In this document: piece after piece, positions 36,569-45,471 of the stretch
Layout of the letters: each line of letters begins with the position of its first letter
How positions within the stretch are numbered: position 1 is the stretch's first letter
Source of the DNA: Shewanella sp. UCD-KL21
GTDB taxonomy: Bacteria > Pseudomonadota > Gammaproteobacteria > Enterobacterales > Shewanellaceae
Assembly (NCBI RefSeq): GCF_001957135.1
Contig: NZ_MPHK01000014.1
Span: forward strand, 56,725 to 120,724
Reading direction: 5' to 3'
DNA length: 64,000 nt
Translations under genes and position numbers: made by a program
Notes under the pieces: generated by a model
Told to the model about the DNA's origin: nothing
Databases searched by the model: none
Seen by the model: the letters and a program-made list of their open reading frames with translations, nothing else

Positions 36569-38092
36569 ATGGTTAACCAACCCATAAAGACGAGTAGCAA
36601 AAAGCGCTCGTCCTTATTACTTTCGGCGCTAAGCCTCACGATTGGCCTAACTTTAAGTCACTCAGCGATAGCCGACGACAGTCAAAACCAAGTTGCTGCA
36701 ACCAATAGCCCTATTTTATCAAGCTGCTACCTCGATGGTTTATCAGAGCAAATGCAATGTGGCTCACTTGAGCTTGCTGAAAACCCAGCCAAACCTGATG
36801 GCAAAACCATCTCGGTTCATTACGCAGTATTGCCAGCCATTAAGCCCAGCTTTAAAAAACAAGCCATGCTCGCCATTGCAGGCGGCCCTGGTCAGTCAGC
36901 CATTGAAAATGCCGCAGGCTTTGATCGCATGTTAGCTAAAGTGCGCCAAGATAGAGATATATTACTGATAGATCAGCGCGGCACGGGCCAATCAAACCTG
37001 CTGGCTTGTGATGATGACAATATGTCGGCGCTAACGTTTAATGATGACGATATTGATATCGCCAAAGACACCCAAGAATGCCTTGATAACCTTGATGCCG
37101 ATGTCAGCCAATATGGCAGCTTAACTGCACTAACCGATTTTGAAGCCGTGCGTCAGCATTTAGGTTATGAAAAACTGCACCTTTATGGCGTATCTTACGG
37201 CACCCGTATGGCGCAGCTTTATATGCGTGAATACCCGCAAGCCATAGCCACAGTAACCTTAGATGGCGTAGTGCCAATGCAGCAAAGTGTTATCGCCATT
37301 GGCAGCGCCATTGACCGTGGCTATGATTTATTATTTCAAGATTGCCAGCAAAACAGCCAATGTCAGCAGCAGTTCCCTGAGTTAAAGCAAGAGTTTGAAA
37401 CAGTAGACTCAGCCCTAGCTAAAGCGCCTATCATTACCCAAACCCGCGATCCGCAAACCGATGAGCTTGCCAGCTTTACCCTCACACGTGGTAAATATAA
37501 TGGCGCCATCAGAATGGCATTATATATGCCCAATATTCGCGCCTTAATCCCCCATGCTATTCATCAAGCAGCGTTAGGTAACTACCAACCAATCCTTGGT
37601 ATTTACACCCTGACAACTGATAGCACTGGTATTGCATTAGGTATGCACGCTTCAGTCGTGTGTGGTGAAGATATCCACCGCATTACCGATGATATGCGCC
37701 AGCAAGCTAAAGGCTCATATATGGCTCAAACCATGCTCGAAGGCTTAGAAGCGACCTGTAGTGTGTGGAATATGCCACAAGTGAATGACAGCTTTAGTGA
37801 CGCCATTGAAAGTGATATTCCAACGCTTTTACTATCAGGTGAGTTAGACCCCGCAACGCCGCCAAGCTGGGGCGATATGGCCACTGAAAAACTTACTAAT
37901 GCCAAGCATTTTACTTCTTTGTATGCGACCCACGGCGTGGCCTATCAAAGCTGTGGTAATGAGTTAATCGCCGATTTAGTCAAGTCAGGTTCAATTGACG
38001 ATATCGATGCAGAGTGCCTTGAACAAGACACCCGCCGCAGCTTTTACCTCAATGCCAATACTGTTGAAACCATTCCAGCAGGGGAAGAATAA
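36569..38092 (+). CDS. Exported alpha/beta hydrolase (TAP-like, proline iminopeptidase-like)
   Basis: An exported serine hydrolase of the tripeptidyl aminopeptidase/S33 type. After a signal peptide (basic KKR, then LLLSALSLTIGLTLSHSAIA) come the oxyanion block AGGPGQSA, DQRGTGQSN, the nucleophile elbow YGVSYGTRMAQ (GxSxG), LSGELDPATPP with the acid, and ATHGVAY with the catalytic His. Two start codons each have a good ribosome binding site: ATG 36530 (AAGGAAAGG) and ATG 36569 (AAGGAG, 8 nt). The second gives the more usual leader. It is 2 nt from the following ABC ATPase, so the hydrolase and exporter are one operon. Confidence 0.87.
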   Translation: MVNQPIKTSSKKRSSLLLSALSLTIGLTLSHSAIADDSQNQVAATNSPILSSCYLDGLSEQMQCGSLELAENPAKPDGKTISVHYAVLPAIKPSFKKQAMLAIAGGPGQSAIENAAGFDRMLAKVRQDRDILLIDQRGTGQSNLLACDDDNMSALTFNDDDIDIAKDTQECLDNLDADVSQYGSLTALTDFEAVRQHLGYEKLHLYGVSYGTRMAQLYMREYPQAIATVTLDGVVPMQQSVIAIGSAIDRGYDLLFQDCQQNSQCQQQFPELKQEFETVDSALAKAPIITQTRDPQTDELASFTLTRGKYNGAIRMALYMPNIRALIPHAIHQAALGNYQPILGIYTLTTDSTGIALGMHASVVCGEDIHRITDDMRQQAKGSYMAQTMLEGLEATCSVWNMPQVNDSFSDAIESDIPTLLLSGELDPATPPSWGDMATEKLTNAKHFTSLYATHGVAYQSCGNELIADLVKSGSIDDIDAECLEQDTRRSFYLNANTVETIPAGEE

Positions 38093-38094
38093 TC

Positions 38095-38829
38095 ATGATT
38101 ACCGTATCTAATCTCTCGAAAAAAATTGGTGACGTACAAGCGCTAGACAACTTAAGTTTCAGTGCCCATGACGGCCATATTACTGGCCTACTTGGCCCCA
38201 ATGGCGCAGGCAAAACCACCTGTTTACGCACAGTGTTTGGCTTATTGGCCGCTGATGAAGGCCATGCTGAAATCGATGGTATTGATGTGGCCAAAGAACC
38301 CACTAAAGCCAAAGCACAGCTAGGTTTATTCCCTGATCCATTTGGCCTTTATGAGCGTTTATCGCCAAGAGAATACATCAGCTATTTTGCTCAGCTAAGT
38401 GGCATGTCAAAAGCCGATGCTAAACAAGCGACAGCCAACGTCATTGCCCAGCTTAAATTAGATGATATTGCCGATCGACGCTGTAAGGGGTTTTCCCAAG
38501 GCCAGCGGATGAAAACGGCCTTAGCTCAAGCGATTGTCCACCAGCCAACCAATATTATTTTGGATGAGCCAACCCGTGGTTTAGATGTTATGAGTACCCG
38601 CTTACTACGTGACATTCTGATCGAGCTCAAAAAAGCCGGCCACTGTGTTTTGTTCTCAAGCCATGTGATGCAAGAAGTCGCTGCGCTGTGCGATCAAGTA
38701 ATTGTAATGGCCAATGGTAAGGTTGTTGCCACTGGTAGCCCCGCCGAGTTATGCCAGCAAACCGGTGAAGACTCATTAGAAGAAGCCTTTATAAAACTGA
38801 TTGGAACTGACGAAGGGATCGCAGCCTAA
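38095..38829 (+). CDS. ABC transporter ATPase, NatA type
   Basis: A 244-residue ATP-binding subunit: Walker A GPNGAGKTT (about 34-42), signature FSQGQRMKTALAQA, where GQ replaces the usual GG, Walker B NIILDEPTRGLD and the H-loop SSHVMQEV. It resembles NatA and other exporters of the ABC-2 class. It lies between the exported hydrolase and the permease gene in one operon; its stop overlaps the start of a 29-codon frame (TAATG). Confidence 0.9.
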   Translation: MITVSNLSKKIGDVQALDNLSFSAHDGHITGLLGPNGAGKTTCLRTVFGLLAADEGHAEIDGIDVAKEPTKAKAQLGLFPDPFGLYERLSPREYISYFAQLSGMSKADAKQATANVIAQLKLDDIADRRCKGFSQGQRMKTALAQAIVHQPTNIILDEPTRGLDVMSTRLLRDILIELKKAGHCVLFSSHVMQEVAALCDQVIVMANGKVVATGSPAELCQQTGEDSLEEAFIKLIGTDEGIAA

Positions 38830-38918
38830 TGAAAACGATTTTAACTCTAATTCAAACAGCAAATAACCCCGCATTGATCAATCTTGATTACAATACTGAC
38901 AAAGGAATGCCAGCCTAA
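38829..38918 (+). other. 29-codon open frame repeating the start of the ABC permease gene
   Basis: Between the ATPase and permease genes lies a short frame beginning MKTILTLIQ, very like the permease start MKTILAMVQ, and ending in GMPA then TAATG, as the ATPase gene ends in GIAA then TAATG. The context GCAGCCTAATGAAAACG versus CCAGCCTAATGAAAACC occurs at both points, so a segment around the gene boundary was duplicated and its interior then diverged or was trimmed. It may now serve only as a translational bridge. Confidence 0.6.
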
Positions 38919-40051
38919 TGAAAACCATATTAGCCATGGTTCAAAAAGAACTCATTGATGCAATGCGCGACAAACGCTCGGTGATGGCGGGATTATATTA
39001 CGCCATTGGTACACCTATTTTAATGTGCGGCATGTTTATGGTGCTTATTGGTCAGCTTTCAAGCCCTGAAGATCTCAATATTAAAATCAGCAATGCTGAC
39101 AATGCCCCTGACTTAGTACGCTTTTTAAATAATCGCGGTATTACCCATACTGATGATAACGACACCAAAGACATTGAGTTAATCATCAGTGCTGACTACG
39201 CCGTACAAATGGCGGCAGCGAAACCTGCTGAAGTCACTCTGATTGCTGATAACTCCAATGAAAAACTGCAAAAATCTATTCGCCGAGTAGAAATGCAATT
39301 ACAAGCCTACAGCGGTGAAATGGGCAGCTTACGCTTAATTGCTCGCGGCATTAATCCTGCTGTAGTGCAGCCGATTAAAGTAATTGTGGAAGATCAAGCA
39401 ACAGCTGACTCAAAAGGTGGCTTTATTCTCGGTATCGCGATTTTCACCATGATTTATTCGGTGTTTATCTCAGGAATGAACCTTGCTATTGATACTAGCG
39501 CGGGGGAGCGTGAACGTAACTCGCTGGCATTACTGTTAAGCCACCCGATTAGTACCCGTCAGCTAGTGTTAGGCAAAATTATCGCAGTGACTTGCTTTGC
39601 CTTGCTGGGGTTAATCTTGATTTTACTGGTCTCTAAATTCGCTTATACCTTTGTGCCTTGGCAGCAACTGGGCTTTAGCGTCACGATTTCGCCTGACTTT
39701 ATGGCACTGATGTTATTTATTGGCATTCCGTTAGCGATTATGGCGGCGACCCTGCAGCTGTTCGTGTCATTTATGGCGAAGAGTTTTAAAGAGGCGCAGT
39801 CCTATCTGACTATGGTGTTATTTGTACCGCTGGCCTTATCCATGGCCGCCAGTTACAACATAGCCCCAGACATGCTGGAGTGGTTGCCAGTATCAGGTCA
39901 GCAACAAGCATTAATGGCGTTTATTAAAGGCCGTGAAGTGCCCATGTTGCAGCTGTTAGTTTCATCTGCGGCCACCATAGTGATTTCAATCGCTTTGGCG
40001 CTGGGGTTAGAGAAGCTACTTAAAAGTGAAAAAGTGGTCTTTGGCTTGTAA
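38918..40051 (+). CDS. ABC-2 type permease, NatB type
   Basis: A 377-residue membrane subunit: one N-terminal span (MAGLYYAIGTPILMCGMFMVLIG), a soluble loop of about 130 residues, then five spans containing the ABC-2 signature TSAGERERNSLALLLSHPIS (about 192-211) and FIGIPLAIMAATLQLFVSFMAKSFKEAQSY. The layout is that of NatB. Together with the ATPase it should form an exporter, substrate unknown; NatAB of Bacillus exports sodium, but this cannot be assumed here. Start codon ATG overlaps the stop of the 29-codon frame. Confidence 0.9.
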   Translation: MKTILAMVQKELIDAMRDKRSVMAGLYYAIGTPILMCGMFMVLIGQLSSPEDLNIKISNADNAPDLVRFLNNRGITHTDDNDTKDIELIISADYAVQMAAAKPAEVTLIADNSNEKLQKSIRRVEMQLQAYSGEMGSLRLIARGINPAVVQPIKVIVEDQATADSKGGFILGIAIFTMIYSVFISGMNLAIDTSAGERERNSLALLLSHPISTRQLVLGKIIAVTCFALLGLILILLVSKFAYTFVPWQQLGFSVTISPDFMALMLFIGIPLAIMAATLQLFVSFMAKSFKEAQSYLTMVLFVPLALSMAASYNIAPDMLEWLPVSGQQQALMAFIKGREVPMLQLLVSSAATIVISIALALGLEKLLKSEKVVFGL

Positions 40052-40077
40052 TGCCAGTTAATTAATCATTTGAACAT

Positions 40078-40105
40078 GACTGGCTCAAGTAACATCGAGC
40101 CAGTC
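40078..40105 (+). terminator. Hairpin after the ABC permease gene
   Basis: GACTGGCTC pairs with GAGCCAGTC over a 10-nt loop. Only a short T-stretch follows, so it is a weak intrinsic terminator at best. Confidence 0.5.
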
Positions 40106-40215
40106 AATAAAGTTTAACGATCAAGGGGGATGACTCAAAAACAAGCGATGAGCTGAAGCCGTAAATTAATCAGCTGTAATTGTCATAAACGCCATCATGA
40201 ATAACCTCATTTGCG

Positions 40216-41220
40216 TTACCAGCGGATATTGATATTAAATTTTTGCCTATATGCCCTAGGGCTTAAGCTGGTGAGTTGAATAAACAGTTTTCTAAATGAG
40301 CTAACATCCTCATAGCCGACCCGCTGAACAATGTGCTCAATAGCAAGATCGGTGGTTTCCAGTAAACGTTTCGCCTCATCCACCCGCAATCGCTGCATAT
40401 AACTGGCAGGGGTTTCATTGACCGCTTTTTTAAAGCGTCTAATTAAAGTGCGTTTACCCACGGCAAATTTATCGGCAATGTCATCCAATGACCAATGCTG
40501 ACTCAAATCCAACTGCATCCATAACTGCACCTTGTGGATCAACTCATCATTATGTTGCTCAGGATTAATCGACATGGTCATAAAAGGCTGTTGAGAGCGA
40601 TTGGGATCAATCAATAAAATCTTCGACATCTGTTGCGCCAGCTCCTCGCCAGCCAGCATTGAGACCAAATGCAGCGCCAAACTTAAATTTGAGGTGGTCG
40701 CCCCTGCAGTGTGAAACTGACCGTCAGACACAATGAATGTATCCATACTCAAATCAACTTCTTTAAAGTTGCGCTCAAACATTTCCCTTAGCCACCACAC
40801 CGTCGTGGCACGCCTTTGGTTAAGTAGTCCCGATGCCGCTAGCAATAGTGTCCCAGAACAATACGCCGCTAAGGGTTTTTCACTTTCCACAAAGGTGGCT
40901 AGCGGCGCAAACAATGGCTCAAAATCGGTTAACAGCGCTTGAAACTCCTGCCGATTGGTCACAAAAGAGGCTGCCAAAATAACCGCATCAGCTTGCAAAA
41001 TATCTTCAGGGTGCTCAAAACCTTTGGCTGGAATTTCGAACCCTTGGGTGGTTTTAACGTTTTCGCCATCACTGGAAATGACCTGACAATGGAATAAATC
41101 TTCAGTCACCTCGGCATGCATCCGCCGCCAATAACTATTACAGAAACTGAACACATCGAGAAAACTGACTAAACCACCTGCCACAACATTACCCGCAGCA
41201 AGAATGTAAATCCTTTTCAT
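40216..41220 (-). CDS. GlxA-type transcriptional regulator (DJ-1/PfpI domain plus AraC HTH)
   Basis: A 334-residue regulator. Residues 1-190 form a DJ-1/PfpI-like domain, with the nucleophile elbow AAYCSGTLLLAASG in place of the catalytic one. Residues about 225-330 form an AraC-type double helix-turn-helix (WSLDDIADKFAVGKRTLIRRFKKAV ... HIVQRVGYEDVSSFRKLF). Ligand unknown. Start: ATG 41220; the longer frame begins with TTG. It is divergent from the 59-residue membrane protein, its most likely target. Confidence 0.88.
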   Translation of the reverse strand: MKRIYILAAGNVVAGGLVSFLDVFSFCNSYWRRMHAEVTEDLFHCQVISSDGENVKTTQGFEIPAKGFEHPEDILQADAVILAASFVTNRQEFQALLTDFEPLFAPLATFVESEKPLAAYCSGTLLLAASGLLNQRRATTVWWLREMFERNFKEVDLSMDTFIVSDGQFHTAGATTSNLSLALHLVSMLAGEELAQQMSKILLIDPNRSQQPFMTMSINPEQHNDELIHKVQLWMQLDLSQHWSLDDIADKFAVGKRTLIRRFKKAVNETPASYMQRLRVDEAKRLLETTDLAIEHIVQRVGYEDVSSFRKLFIQLTSLSPRAYRQKFNINIRW

Positions 41221-41384
41221 GATAAACCCCAAACAATGTCACTATCGACCCTGATTTTGTCAATAATGACACTTACTAATAGATTGTCTAGTTTTTATAC
41301 TTATAGAGTTAAGTTTAAAGCTGGTCATTGAGGAGCTAAGCCAGTAACAACTTAGTGAATGAAATACCCAGTAAGGAAACTACA

Positions 41385-41564
41385 ATGAAAAAATACATAC
41401 CACATATCGCACTCAGCATTGGCTATTTATTAATAAGCTGGGGATTACTATTTTGGCTAAACTTTAGTACTCAACCCGATATATTTGCCCACTTTGTTGC
41501 CATACCAAGTTTGGTGCTATTTACCGGTTACAGCGCCAATTTAATCCTCAGAAAAGGGGCTTAA
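41385..41564 (+). CDS. Small two-span membrane protein
   Basis: A 59-residue hydrophobic protein with two predicted membrane spans (IALSIGYLLISWGLLFWL and HFVAIPSLVLFTGYSANLIL) and a short basic tail (RKGA). No family recognised. AAGGA lies 7 nt upstream of ATG 41385, and a terminator follows, so it looks like a genuine single-gene unit, divergent from the GlxA-type regulator. Confidence 0.68.
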   Translation: MKKYIPHIALSIGYLLISWGLLFWLNFSTQPDIFAHFVAIPSLVLFTGYSANLILRKGA

Positions 41565-41582
41565 ATGCTAGATTACAAACAT

Positions 41583-41608
41583 AAAAACCAGCCGAGGCTG
41601 GTTTTTAT
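41583..41608. terminator. Bidirectional terminator between the small membrane protein and mogA
   Basis: AAAAACCAGCC, loop GA, GGCTGGTTTTTA, with T-runs on both strands. Confidence 0.88.
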
Positions 41609-41636
41609 TCATCGCTAAAACAAACTTTTCAACGCA

Positions 41637-42170
41637 TTATTTTGCTTTTGGTCTAAATGGCTTGATGACTGACTCATCACACTCTAAAAAAGGGCCATCC
41701 ATCAAATCAATACAGTAAGGGATCGCTGGGAATACCGCATCTAAACACTCACGAATAGACTTAGGCTTGCCAGGTAAGTTAACGATTAACGAATCACCAC
41801 GTAAACCCGCTGTTTGGCGTGATAAAATCGCGGTTGGCACAAACTTTAATGATTCTGCGCGCATCAGTTCACCAAAACCGGGCATCATTCTATCGCACAC
41901 AGCTTCAGTTGCTTCAGGGGTAACATCACGTTTAGCAGGGCCAGTACCGCCCGTTGTGACAATGAGGCTACAGTTTTGCACATCAGCCATCTCAATCAAT
42001 GTGGCTTCAATCACATCAGTCTCATCAGGGATAACTTTATAAACAGGTTCCCATTCAGAGGTTAAGTACTCATTTAGTACATCAATGATGGCCTTACCTG
42101 ATAAATCTTCGTACACACCTGCGCTGGCACGATCACTTACTGTAACAATACCGATTTTAGCTTTAGTCAT
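41637..42170 (-). CDS. mogA: Molybdopterin adenylyltransferase
   Basis: Adenylylates molybdopterin before molybdenum insertion; supplies the cofactor path used by enzymes such as the formate dehydrogenase at the left of this window. 177 residues, close to E. coli Mog throughout: VTVSDRASAGVYEDLSG near the N-terminus, VTTGGTGPAKRDVTPEAT (about 72-89), FGELMRAESLKFVPTAILSRQTAG and NLPGKPKSIRECLDAV. Start: ATG 42170 with AAGGA upstream rather than the longer frame. Confidence 0.94.
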   Translation of the reverse strand: MTKAKIGIVTVSDRASAGVYEDLSGKAIIDVLNEYLTSEWEPVYKVIPDETDVIEATLIEMADVQNCSLIVTTGGTGPAKRDVTPEATEAVCDRMMPGFGELMRAESLKFVPTAILSRQTAGLRGDSLIVNLPGKPKSIRECLDAVFPAIPYCIDLMDGPFLECDESVIKPFRPKAK

Positions 42171-42281
42171 GACTGGGTCCTTAAACTTGATCACATAAAC
42201 AATAACGACTTAGATGAGGCTAAAATAACATAATTTATTAGCCATAGCGGAGAGATTGATCAACAGATAACGCAACTATAT

Positions 42282-42770
42282 TTAAATGCGACTGGCAAAC
42301 CAATAGCGCGGCTTCCAATAAACGTTATCCATACTGGAAATTATCACCCCTTTTTTACTCGATACGTGTAAAAAGCGATTACCAGACAAATACACACCGA
42401 CATGGCGACCTGAACCCGTGGTTTTAAAAAACACTAAATCCCCGCTTTGTAGTTCACTACGATTAATGCGCTGACCCAGCGTGGTTTGCCCTTTTACAGT
42501 ACGAGGTAAACTGGGCCCTACCAAATCTTGCTAAGCAACATAAACAAGTCCAGAACAATCCAGCCCCGACTTTGACAGCCCACCCAAACGATAAGGCGTA
42601 CCCTGCCACTGACGATGAAATTGTAATAGCCGCACTTCATTCCACAGCTTAGAATCAGTCATGGTGCTATAGCCACCAACAGCATTACCATTGCTAGCAA
42701 CTTGCTCAATACGAGCAGAACAACCACTCATAATCAGCCCAACTAATGCTATGGCGCATATTTTGTACAA
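42282..42770 (-). pseudogene. NlpC/P60-family lipoprotein, interrupted by an in-frame TAG
   Basis: A cell-wall peptidase lipoprotein. The leader (YKICAIALVGLIMSGCS) carries a lipobox; the catalytic cysteine is in GLDCSGLVYVA, followed by a TAG codon (42531-42533), after which the same frame continues as QDLVGPSLPRTVKGQ ... LQSGDLVFFK ... RHVGVYLSGNRFLHVSS (catalytic His region). No bases are missing, so one nonsense change separates the Cys and His parts of the active site. The likely start is TTG 42770 behind AGGGGAGG; GTG 42809 is also open. Either a recent pseudogene, or amber readthrough, or a base error. Confidence 0.85.
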
Positions 42771-43115
42771 AAGCCTCCCCTTATGATTTATACAACGCCT
42801 ATCTGCCACTATCTAGATCTGCCATCGATGCATTGAAGGGTTATTTGGCTATCGAAAAAAGTGTCATTCATTAAAACACCGATGCCCAACAAAGCTGACT
42901 ACAAAACTAACATACAGAACCATAACACCACTAAATAACAACAGCTTAGTGACAATAATAATAACTTTAGACTCTTCTAACCGAAGAGAATGAAAAATCA
43001 GTCTTACCAATATCACATAGTACCTCTTTATGAGTGTTTGTGTGATTTAAGCACCTTTTAGCCCTTACTTAGTATGCTAACGTAAATATCCTGACTGGCT
43101 CACTTGGTAAAACCT
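42771..43115. promoter_or_regulatory. Divergent spacer between the NlpC-like gene and the LysR regulator
   Basis: About 340 bases, AT-rich, with no gene of their own. Promoters for both divergent genes must lie here; I saw no convincing box or palindrome. Confidence 0.4.
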
Positions 43116-44087
43116 ATGCAAAAGCAACTATCAAGACTAGATTATTTTACGTTAGAAGTACTGATCGGCTTATTCGAATTTAAAAATGGCTCCGTTGTGG
43201 CAAAAAAGCTTAATAGCACTCAGCCTAAAATTAGTCGAGCACTAAGCAATATGCGTGAAATTATCAATAATGAGTTATTTGTCAGACAACAATACGGCCT
43301 GCAACCTAACGCCATGGCAAAGCGCCTGTACCCTTTAGCGAAAGCCATTATTGCCACTTATGATGACATGGCGCTGATTGCTAACGCTAAACCCGATCAC
43401 CACAAGGTGCTGCATGTTTCGGCGCCAGAGCATATGTCGGGCTTTATGCTTAACGCCATTGAGCAGGTCAGTAAAGATTTAGGGATATCCAGAACCGTTG
43501 ATATCCATGCTGGAGCCGAGAATGTAGAACAACTGATTGCCCAAGGTAAAATTGATTATTGTTTCAGTAGCCGCTCTCATCACCAAGAAAATGTCCAAAC
43601 CTGCACATTAGGTGAAGTAAAATATTGGTTCTTAGCCGTTAAAAAGAACCATCCTATTTTACAAGATGAAATCACTATGGAAGCCATTTTTAATCATAAA
43701 CTGGTATTGATTAATAACGGTCCAATTGCCGAACTCAATGAGCTTATTGACCTTTATGGGCAAAGAATCGATAAAAATATTGAGATCAGTTTAATTACTT
43801 CAAGCTTGTTTATGGCATTTGAAAAAATAGTTAACTCTAATGATATTTGCTGGGTTTCATCCGTGTTCCCTTACTTTATTGGTGAACAACGAGACGATAT
43901 TGAGCTGGTTGATTTAACTGACTTTTACAAAAAGCATACTGCTGAGATAAATGGCTGGAAAGCACCTCTACACTTATTACAATATCATGATGCCCATGAA
44001 CAAGAATTCACTGACGCATTAACTAAAGTCATGAAAAGTAACTTAACTGATTACCAGACTTGCTATGAAAATACCCAGCTGCAGTAG
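43116..44087 (+). CDS. LysR-family transcriptional regulator
   Basis: A 323-residue regulator with an N-terminal winged helix-turn-helix (LEVLIGLFEFKNGSVVAKKLNSTQPKISRALSNM, about residues 11-44) and a C-terminal periplasmic-binding-like effector domain (from about 90). The effector domain is divergent and I cannot name a ligand. It lies alone between two broken genes, the NlpC-like lipoprotein and phzF-like gene. Start: ATG 43116; a TTG 12 bases earlier is also in frame. Confidence 0.83.
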   Translation: MQKQLSRLDYFTLEVLIGLFEFKNGSVVAKKLNSTQPKISRALSNMREIINNELFVRQQYGLQPNAMAKRLYPLAKAIIATYDDMALIANAKPDHHKVLHVSAPEHMSGFMLNAIEQVSKDLGISRTVDIHAGAENVEQLIAQGKIDYCFSSRSHHQENVQTCTLGEVKYWFLAVKKNHPILQDEITMEAIFNHKLVLINNGPIAELNELIDLYGQRIDKNIEISLITSSLFMAFEKIVNSNDICWVSSVFPYFIGEQRDDIELVDLTDFYKKHTAEINGWKAPLHLLQYHDAHEQEFTDALTKVMKSNLTDYQTCYENTQLQ

Positions 44088-44272
44088 TATTTGTGCGTAT
44101 TAAACATATGGCTAGCTGAAGACTCATCTTATTTTCAAGCTGCTATTGTAATTAACACACACCCGCATCATGTTTGCTGGTAGTGAATCACGATAGCGGT
44201 ACGAGTATCTCGGCAAGAGCCTATGACTACGGCAGCGATATTGATACTCATCCTTTAATTTTATATGGTGCT

Positions 44273-45079
44273 TTAAACGTATATTTTTCCTAATAAATAC
44301 AGCACCCCATAGCCCGAGACTAAAACACGATCATCCTCTAGCTGACAATATAATATCCCGCCACGGCTCGATGCTTGTCGTGCTACTAGCTCATTTTTAA
44401 CTAAAATTTCTGACCAATATGGGGCTAACCCTGCATGAATAGAGCCTGTTACCGGATCTTCATCACCGCCATTGGCGGGCCAGAAATAACGAGAGACAAA
44501 ATCAGACTTATCATCGTTAGCCGTGACAACAACATCATGAGGGGCAAGGCTTTTAAGGATGACAGATTGAGCCTCGACAGCAACAACCTCATCTGCAGAC
44601 GCCATAACGGCAAAGTAGGCTTGATCGTTTTTGAGTACTGTTTGCGGCGTTATAGATAAACCTGCTAATAATGCTTCTGGCACTTTATTTACAGGTTGCG
44701 GAGCTTGATTAGGGAAGCTCATTTGAATGCGTTTATCAGCTAACTGCTTTACCGTTAAACAGCCGACCTTATTAGTGCTAAAACTAAGTTCACCATCACA
44801 ATCTAAATGATTAAACAGCACAAACGAGGCTGCCAGAGTCGCATGACCACAAAAGTCGATTTCAGTCAGTGGCGAAAACCAGCGAATTTCATAGTGGTTA
44901 GTTGCAAGTCATTTAATAAACGCTGTTTCAGATAAGTTATTTTCAGCAGAAATGCGCTGCATCAATCCATCATCAAGCCATTGATTTATTGGAATAACGG
45001 CAGCAGAATTGCCTTTAAATTGCTGTTTGGTGAACGCATCCACCACGTATACATCTAATTCTATAGCGTCTGAGTTCAT
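44273..45079 (-). pseudogene. PhzF-family isomerase, interrupted by an in-frame TGA
   Basis: A phenazine-biosynthesis-like (PhzF/diaminopimelate-epimerase fold) protein. The N-terminal part (LDVYVVDAFTKQQFKGNSAAV ... AENNLSETAFIK, including the catalytic Glu region) ends at TGA 44909-44911. The same frame then continues without loss as LATNHYEIRWFSPLTEIDFCGHATLA ... DPVTGSIHAGLAPYW ... SGYGVLYLLGKI. A single nonsense codon splits an otherwise full-length gene of about 268 codons. The C-terminal part alone lacks the conserved FCGHATLA-preceding region, so it is unlikely to work on its own. Confidence 0.86.
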
Positions 45080-45106
45080 TGCGTCTAATTCCAAATTTAG
45101 CTCCAA

Positions 45107-45471
45107 ATCCTTGAGTCATATTTGCCTAACAGTTGTAAATAGATCAGGCAATTTATCAGCATGTCATTAAAGCTAATTTAGCCGGTTAAGGCTATAAAAA
45201 TTATGTAATGATGAAATTAAAACGAAGACAAAGTCGCTCTACAAACCTAGTAAAATGGGCGCCTTTTCAGCAAATAAAATTGAATTATAACGAAGACAAA
45301 CCTAAGCATCTGATCTGACTCGTTAACTTACATTAGTCGTTCAAAAATAAGGATTTGTAGCCGTAGTTAATTTGAAAGGAGCTACAACTCTATCATCCAA
45401 CTTCGTCACACTCAATGCCACCGGCAAACGACTCTAATTCACTACTTAACTCTAGCAAATGGCGAGCAACC
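45107..45471. other. Spacer containing the left end of the Tn7-like island
   Basis: About 365 bases with no gene. Up to 45203 it is chromosomal flank; from 45204 it is the left end of the mobile element (listed separately), with two GAAGACAA-type sites. Confidence 0.6.
45204..45300 (+). repeat. Left end of the island with two spaced transposase-type sites
   Basis: The terminal TGTAA is followed by site L1 (45213-45231, AATTAAAACGAAGACAA core) and, about 50 bp on, by L2 (45282-45299, GAATTATAACGAAGACAA), in the same orientation. Widely spaced sites at one end and abutting sites at the other are the pattern of TnsB-binding ends in Tn7. Confidence 0.75.
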
